A stretch of 64,000 nucleotides of DNA, taken from contig CAJSYI010000001.1 in NCBI GenBank assembly GCA_910573745.1, positions 62,001 to 126,000 on the forward strand, in the 5' to 3' direction. Positions within the stretch are counted from its first letter, which is position 1; every line of letters starts with the position of its first letter. Under the pieces are notes generated by a model that worked only from the letters and a program-made list of their open reading frames with translations, searched no databases and was not told the DNA's origin. The position numbers and the translations under genes are program-made. The DNA is from Muribaculaceae bacterium. GTDB lineage: Bacteria > Bacteroidota > Bacteroidia > Bacteroidales > Muribaculaceae. Shown piece by piece: positions 61,034 to 64,000 of this stretch.

Positions 61034-64000
61034 ATGCAGAACAAAGGGTTTATCAGCACCATTGCGGTACTTCTGGTACTCATCTGCGGTTTTTATATCT
61101 CCTTTTCTTTCGTGACTTCCCACTACGAGAAGAAAGCCGAGGAGTATGCCGCAAGGGTCTCGAAGACGCATGACGTTACCAACGACGTCTACAAACAAAG
61201 TCTGAAGCAGTTCAATGACTCGATTGACAAGGAGAAGGTTTATCTGAACTACACCTACAACCAGGTGCGCCAGATGGAAATCGGCCTTGGCCTCGACCTC
61301 AAGGGCGGCATGAACGTCGTGCTCGAGATTTCAGTCCCCGACATCCTCAGGCAGTATGCCTCGGGTCCGGCACAGCTCAACCAGATCAACGCCGCCATCG
61401 CCAAGGTGGAGGCAGAAGGCGTGAAGTCGTCAGACAAGGACTTCATCTCGCGTTTCGCTTCCTTCATCCAGCCGGGAGCGATGGCAGGCCTTTTCAACCG
61501 CGAAGGTGAGCATCTGGGCAAAATCAAGAGCAACTCTTCAAACACTGAGGTTACTGCGGCTCTTCAGGAGCAGGTGAACAGCCAGGTTGACGCTGCATTC
61601 AACATCTTCCGCACGCGTATCGACCAGTTCGGCGTAGTGGCTCCCAACATCCAGAAGCTTCAGGACAAGAACGGACAGATTCTTCTGGAGCTTCCCGGAG
61701 TCAAGGAGCCTGAACGGGTTACGGAGCTTCTGAAATCGTCGGCCAACCTTGAGTTCTTCGAGGTGTACAACTACAATGAAATCAAGAATGACCTGAATGC
61801 GTTCGCTATGGCTTATGCGGCCCAGGACACGGTCAACAAGCTTAACCTTGTCGAACTTCTCGGCGGCCCGCAGCGCGACGGAAGCCCGGTGATCGGCCTC
61901 GTTACGCCTGCCAACCGCATGATGGTGGACAGCATCCTCAATTCGCCTCTCGCCAAGCAGAAGCTCCCCAGCGACTTCCATGCCGTGTGGGAAGTGAAGG
62001 CAACCGAAATACCTATGGCCGACAAGAACGGCCAGCCCGTGAAGAAGAGCGACGGCTCTTACAAGACCACCCCGTATTGGCAGCTTATCGCCCTGAAAGG
62101 CGAGGCCGCTCTTGAAGGCGACGCTGTTGTTTCCGCTTCGTCGGAATTCGACAATATGCAGGGCAATATGGTCAATATGCGCATGAACGACTCAGGCGCA
62201 CAGGCTTGGGCCACCATCACCCGCAACAACATCGGACGCCCCATAGCCATCGTGCTTGACAACGCCGTGTATTCTTTCCCGAACGTCAACAACGAAATCA
62301 CCGGCGGCTCGTCGCAAATCACCGGCAACTTCACTCCTGAAGAGGCCAACGACCTTGCCAATGTGCTCAAATCCGGTAAGATGTCGGCTCGCGTCGATGT
62401 GGTGAGCAACAACGTAATCGGCCCGTCGCTCGGAGCGGAGGCTGTGCAGCAGGGCTTCATATCGTTCATCGTGGCTCTTGTGCTCCTGATGATTTACATG
62501 ATTGCCATCTACGGACTCATCCCCGGTCTCGTTGCCAACATAGGCATAATGCTCAACCTCTACTTCACGCTCGGCATACTCGCTTCGTTCCAGGCTGTGC
62601 TTACCCTTTCCGGCATCGCAGGTATCGTGCTTTCGATGGGTATGGCTGTGGACGCCAATGTGCTTATCTTCGAGCGTACGAAAGAGGAACTCCGCAACGG
62701 CAAGAAGCTCCGCCAGGCCATCAAGGACGGCTACAGCAACGCTTTCTCCGCAATCTTCGACTCCAACCTCACTTCGGTCATCACCGGTGTGATTCTCCTT
62801 ATTTTCGGTTCCGGCCCGATCAAGGGCTTCGCCACGACCCTCATCATCGGTCTGGTATGCTCTTTCTTCACTGCCGTGTTCCTGACGCGCATAGCCTTCG
62901 ACCTTATGACGAAAAACGGCCGCAACGCCGGTCTTTCGTTTGACACCGGTCTGAGCCGCAGGTTCCTGATGAACACAAACGTCAACTTCATGGGTTCAAG
63001 AAAGGTGTCGTCGGCCGTATGGCTTACGCTCATCGTGATTTCAGTCGCTTCGCTTGCATTCCGCGGCATGAACCAAGGCATCGACTTCTCCGGTGGCCGC
63101 AACTACGTGGTGCAGTTTGACAAGAATGTCAATCCGCAGGAGATTCAGAAGAATCTTGCCGACCTTCTCCAGACTACTGCCAACGACAAGACTGTCAGCG
63201 TGGGCGTAATCACGATTGACAACGATACCAAAGTCCGCATCTCCACCAACTACAAGATAAACGACGAGAATCCCGGAGTCGAGAATGAAATCACCGACCT
63301 TCTCTATCAGGGTCTCCAGAAAGAGCTGACAGGCAAGGACGGCAAGGTGATGGACAAGAACGGCTTCACCGTGGCTGACGAAAGCCGTGGCATCATCTCG
63401 ATTCAGAAGGTGGGCCCGTCTGTGGCCGACGACATGAAGCGCGACGCATATTGGGCAGTGGGGCTTGCAGTGGTCTGCATGTTCCTTTACATCCTGCTCC
63501 GATTCCGCAACATCGCCTTCTCTGTGGGTGCGGTTTGCGCAGTGGCGCTCACGGCATTCCTCATCATCGGTTTCTACTCCGTCTGCTGGGGCTTCTTCCC
63601 CTTCTCTATGGAGGTTGACCAGTCGTTCATAGCCGCTATCCTGACAATCATCGGTTATCAGATCAATGACACGGTGGTGGTGTTCGACCGTGTGCGCGAG
63701 ATGATGAAGATTTATCCGAAGGAAGACCGTTTCCTCACGTTCAACAAGGCATTGAACACGACCCTTACGCGTACCGTGAACACTTCGTTCTCGACCTTGC
63801 TCGTGCTTCTATGCATCTTCTTCCTCGGCGGCGACACGATTCGTTCGTTCACGTTTGCGATGATCTTCGGTGTCGTCGTGGGCACATTCTGCTCGCTTTA
63901 TTGTGCCGCTCCTGTGGCATACTCGATCATTGCCCGCTCGAAGAAAAAGACGGAAGCCGTTGCCGAAGAGGGCACGAAGCTCCAGGGCAACCGCCGCTTC
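61034..64000 (+). CDS. secDF: Fused protein translocase subunit SecDF (3' end cut by window)
   Basis: SecDF uses the proton gradient to pull proteins through SecYEG. The SecD part starts MQNKGFISTIAVLLVLICGF and has the D1 motif GLGLDLKGGMNVVLE and the P1 domain with DQFGVVAPNIQK. Membrane motifs follow: GMAVDANVLIFERTKEELRN, typical of SecD, then the SecF entry GMNQGIDFSGGRNYVVQF and DTVVVFDRVREMM. Fused SecDF is usual in Bacteroidetes. 989 codons are seen and the gene is cut by the window end, close to its expected end. Confidence 0.97.
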   Translation, partial: MQNKGFISTIAVLLVLICGFYISFSFVTSHYEKKAEEYAARVSKTHDVTNDVYKQSLKQFNDSIDKEKVYLNYTYNQVRQMEIGLGLDLKGGMNVVLEISVPDILRQYASGPAQLNQINAAIAKVEAEGVKSSDKDFISRFASFIQPGAMAGLFNREGEHLGKIKSNSSNTEVTAALQEQVNSQVDAAFNIFRTRIDQFGVVAPNIQKLQDKNGQILLELPGVKEPERVTELLKSSANLEFFEVYNYNEIKNDLNAFAMAYAAQDTVNKLNLVELLGGPQRDGSPVIGLVTPANRMMVDSILNSPLAKQKLPSDFHAVWEVKATEIPMADKNGQPVKKSDGSYKTTPYWQLIALKGEAALEGDAVVSASSEFDNMQGNMVNMRMNDSGAQAWATITRNNIGRPIAIVLDNAVYSFPNVNNEITGGSSQITGNFTPEEANDLANVLKSGKMSARVDVVSNNVIGPSLGAEAVQQGFISFIVALVLLMIYMIAIYGLIPGLVANIGIMLNLYFTLGILASFQAVLTLSGIAGIVLSMGMAVDANVLIFERTKEELRNGKKLRQAIKDGYSNAFSAIFDSNLTSVITGVILLIFGSGPIKGFATTLIIGLVCSFFTAVFLTRIAFDLMTKNGRNAGLSFDTGLSRRFLMNTNVNFMGSRKVSSAVWLTLIVISVASLAFRGMNQGIDFSGGRNYVVQFDKNVNPQEIQKNLADLLQTTANDKTVSVGVITIDNDTKVRISTNYKINDENPGVENEITDLLYQGLQKELTGKDGKVMDKNGFTVADESRGIISIQKVGPSVADDMKRDAYWAVGLAVVCMFLYILLRFRNIAFSVGAVCAVALTAFLIIGFYSVCWGFFPFSMEVDQSFIAAILTIIGYQINDTVVVFDRVREMMKIYPKEDRFLTFNKALNTTLTRTVNTSFSTLLVLLCIFFLGGDTIRSFTFAMIFGVVVGTFCSLYCAAPVAYSIIARSKKKTEAVAEEGTKLQGNRRF

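Noticed and set aside
1..64000. CRISPR arrays, insertion sequences, rRNA
   Set aside because: No regularly spaced repeats, transposase genes or rRNA-like sequence were found.

Overview
The window is mostly a large prophage in a Bacteroidales chromosome. About 47.9 kb at the left is phage DNA whose left end lies outside the window. The right 16 kb is host DNA. The host looks like a gut Bacteroidales, possibly Muribaculaceae-like (inference). Promoters have the Bacteroidetes form (TTTG, about 19-20 bp, TAnnTTTG), there are almost no Shine-Dalgarno sites, and the host genes (YfhO-like membrane protein, Lrp, XerD, M28 lipoprotein, fused SecDF) are typical of the phylum. The host part is visibly more GC-rich than the prophage.

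Prophage, left to right. 1-9.6 kb: tail-fibre and adhesin genes, ending in a 1996-residue protein whose last 44 codons are the variable repeat (VR) of a diversity-generating retroelement (DGR). 9.6-12 kb: the rest of the DGR, namely a GC-rich hairpin just past the VR, an avd accessory gene, the template repeat (TR) and a reverse transcriptase. VR and TR differ almost only at template adenines. 12-19.7 kb: more fibre and baseplate genes, including a LysM hub-like protein and a baseplate J-like protein, which suggests a contractile-tailed (myovirus-like) phage. 20.2-23.7 kb: nucleotide metabolism (ThyX-like protein, anaerobic ribonucleotide reductase NrdD and its activase NrdG). 23.8-40.2 kb: a T4-like replication and recombination block (SSB-like protein, gp47/gp46-like pair, RuvC-like resolvase, sigma factor, DnaB-like helicase, primase, DNA polymerase III alpha, Pif1-like helicase, guanylate kinase-like enzyme, DEDD exonuclease). 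40.3-46.2 kb: terminase small subunit, lysis genes, terminase large subunit and a connector-like protein. 46.3-47.7 kb: a tyrosine integrase on the minus strand, pointing away from the tRNA-Pro(GGG) gene that probably served as the attachment site.

Beyond the DGR, three things stand out. First, the polymerase III alpha chain is cut into two genes exactly between the FERFLLPER and PDVDTDF active-site motifs. The cut ends carry what looks like a degenerate split Hint (intein-like) domain, and a helicase gene sits between them with ATGA overlaps on both sides. Second, an AT-rich motif near CTATTCTTTCATAAAAAC precedes at least five late transcription units and may be the phage late promoter, perhaps read by the phage sigma factor. 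At the 12.0 kb fibre gene it lies inside a long hairpin that would hide the start codon only in read-through RNA. Third, the tRNA-Pro transcript seems to begin with a structured leader.

Host part (48-64 kb): Lrp-type regulator, YfhO-family protein, XerD, a decayed SLC13 transporter, a GT11-type fucosyltransferase, an M28-family lipoprotein, TyrRS, a small lipoprotein, a nitroreductase, an MmcQ/YjbR remnant, an Ig-like-domain lipoprotein and SecDF, which runs off the window. No CRISPR arrays, insertion sequences or rRNA genes were seen.
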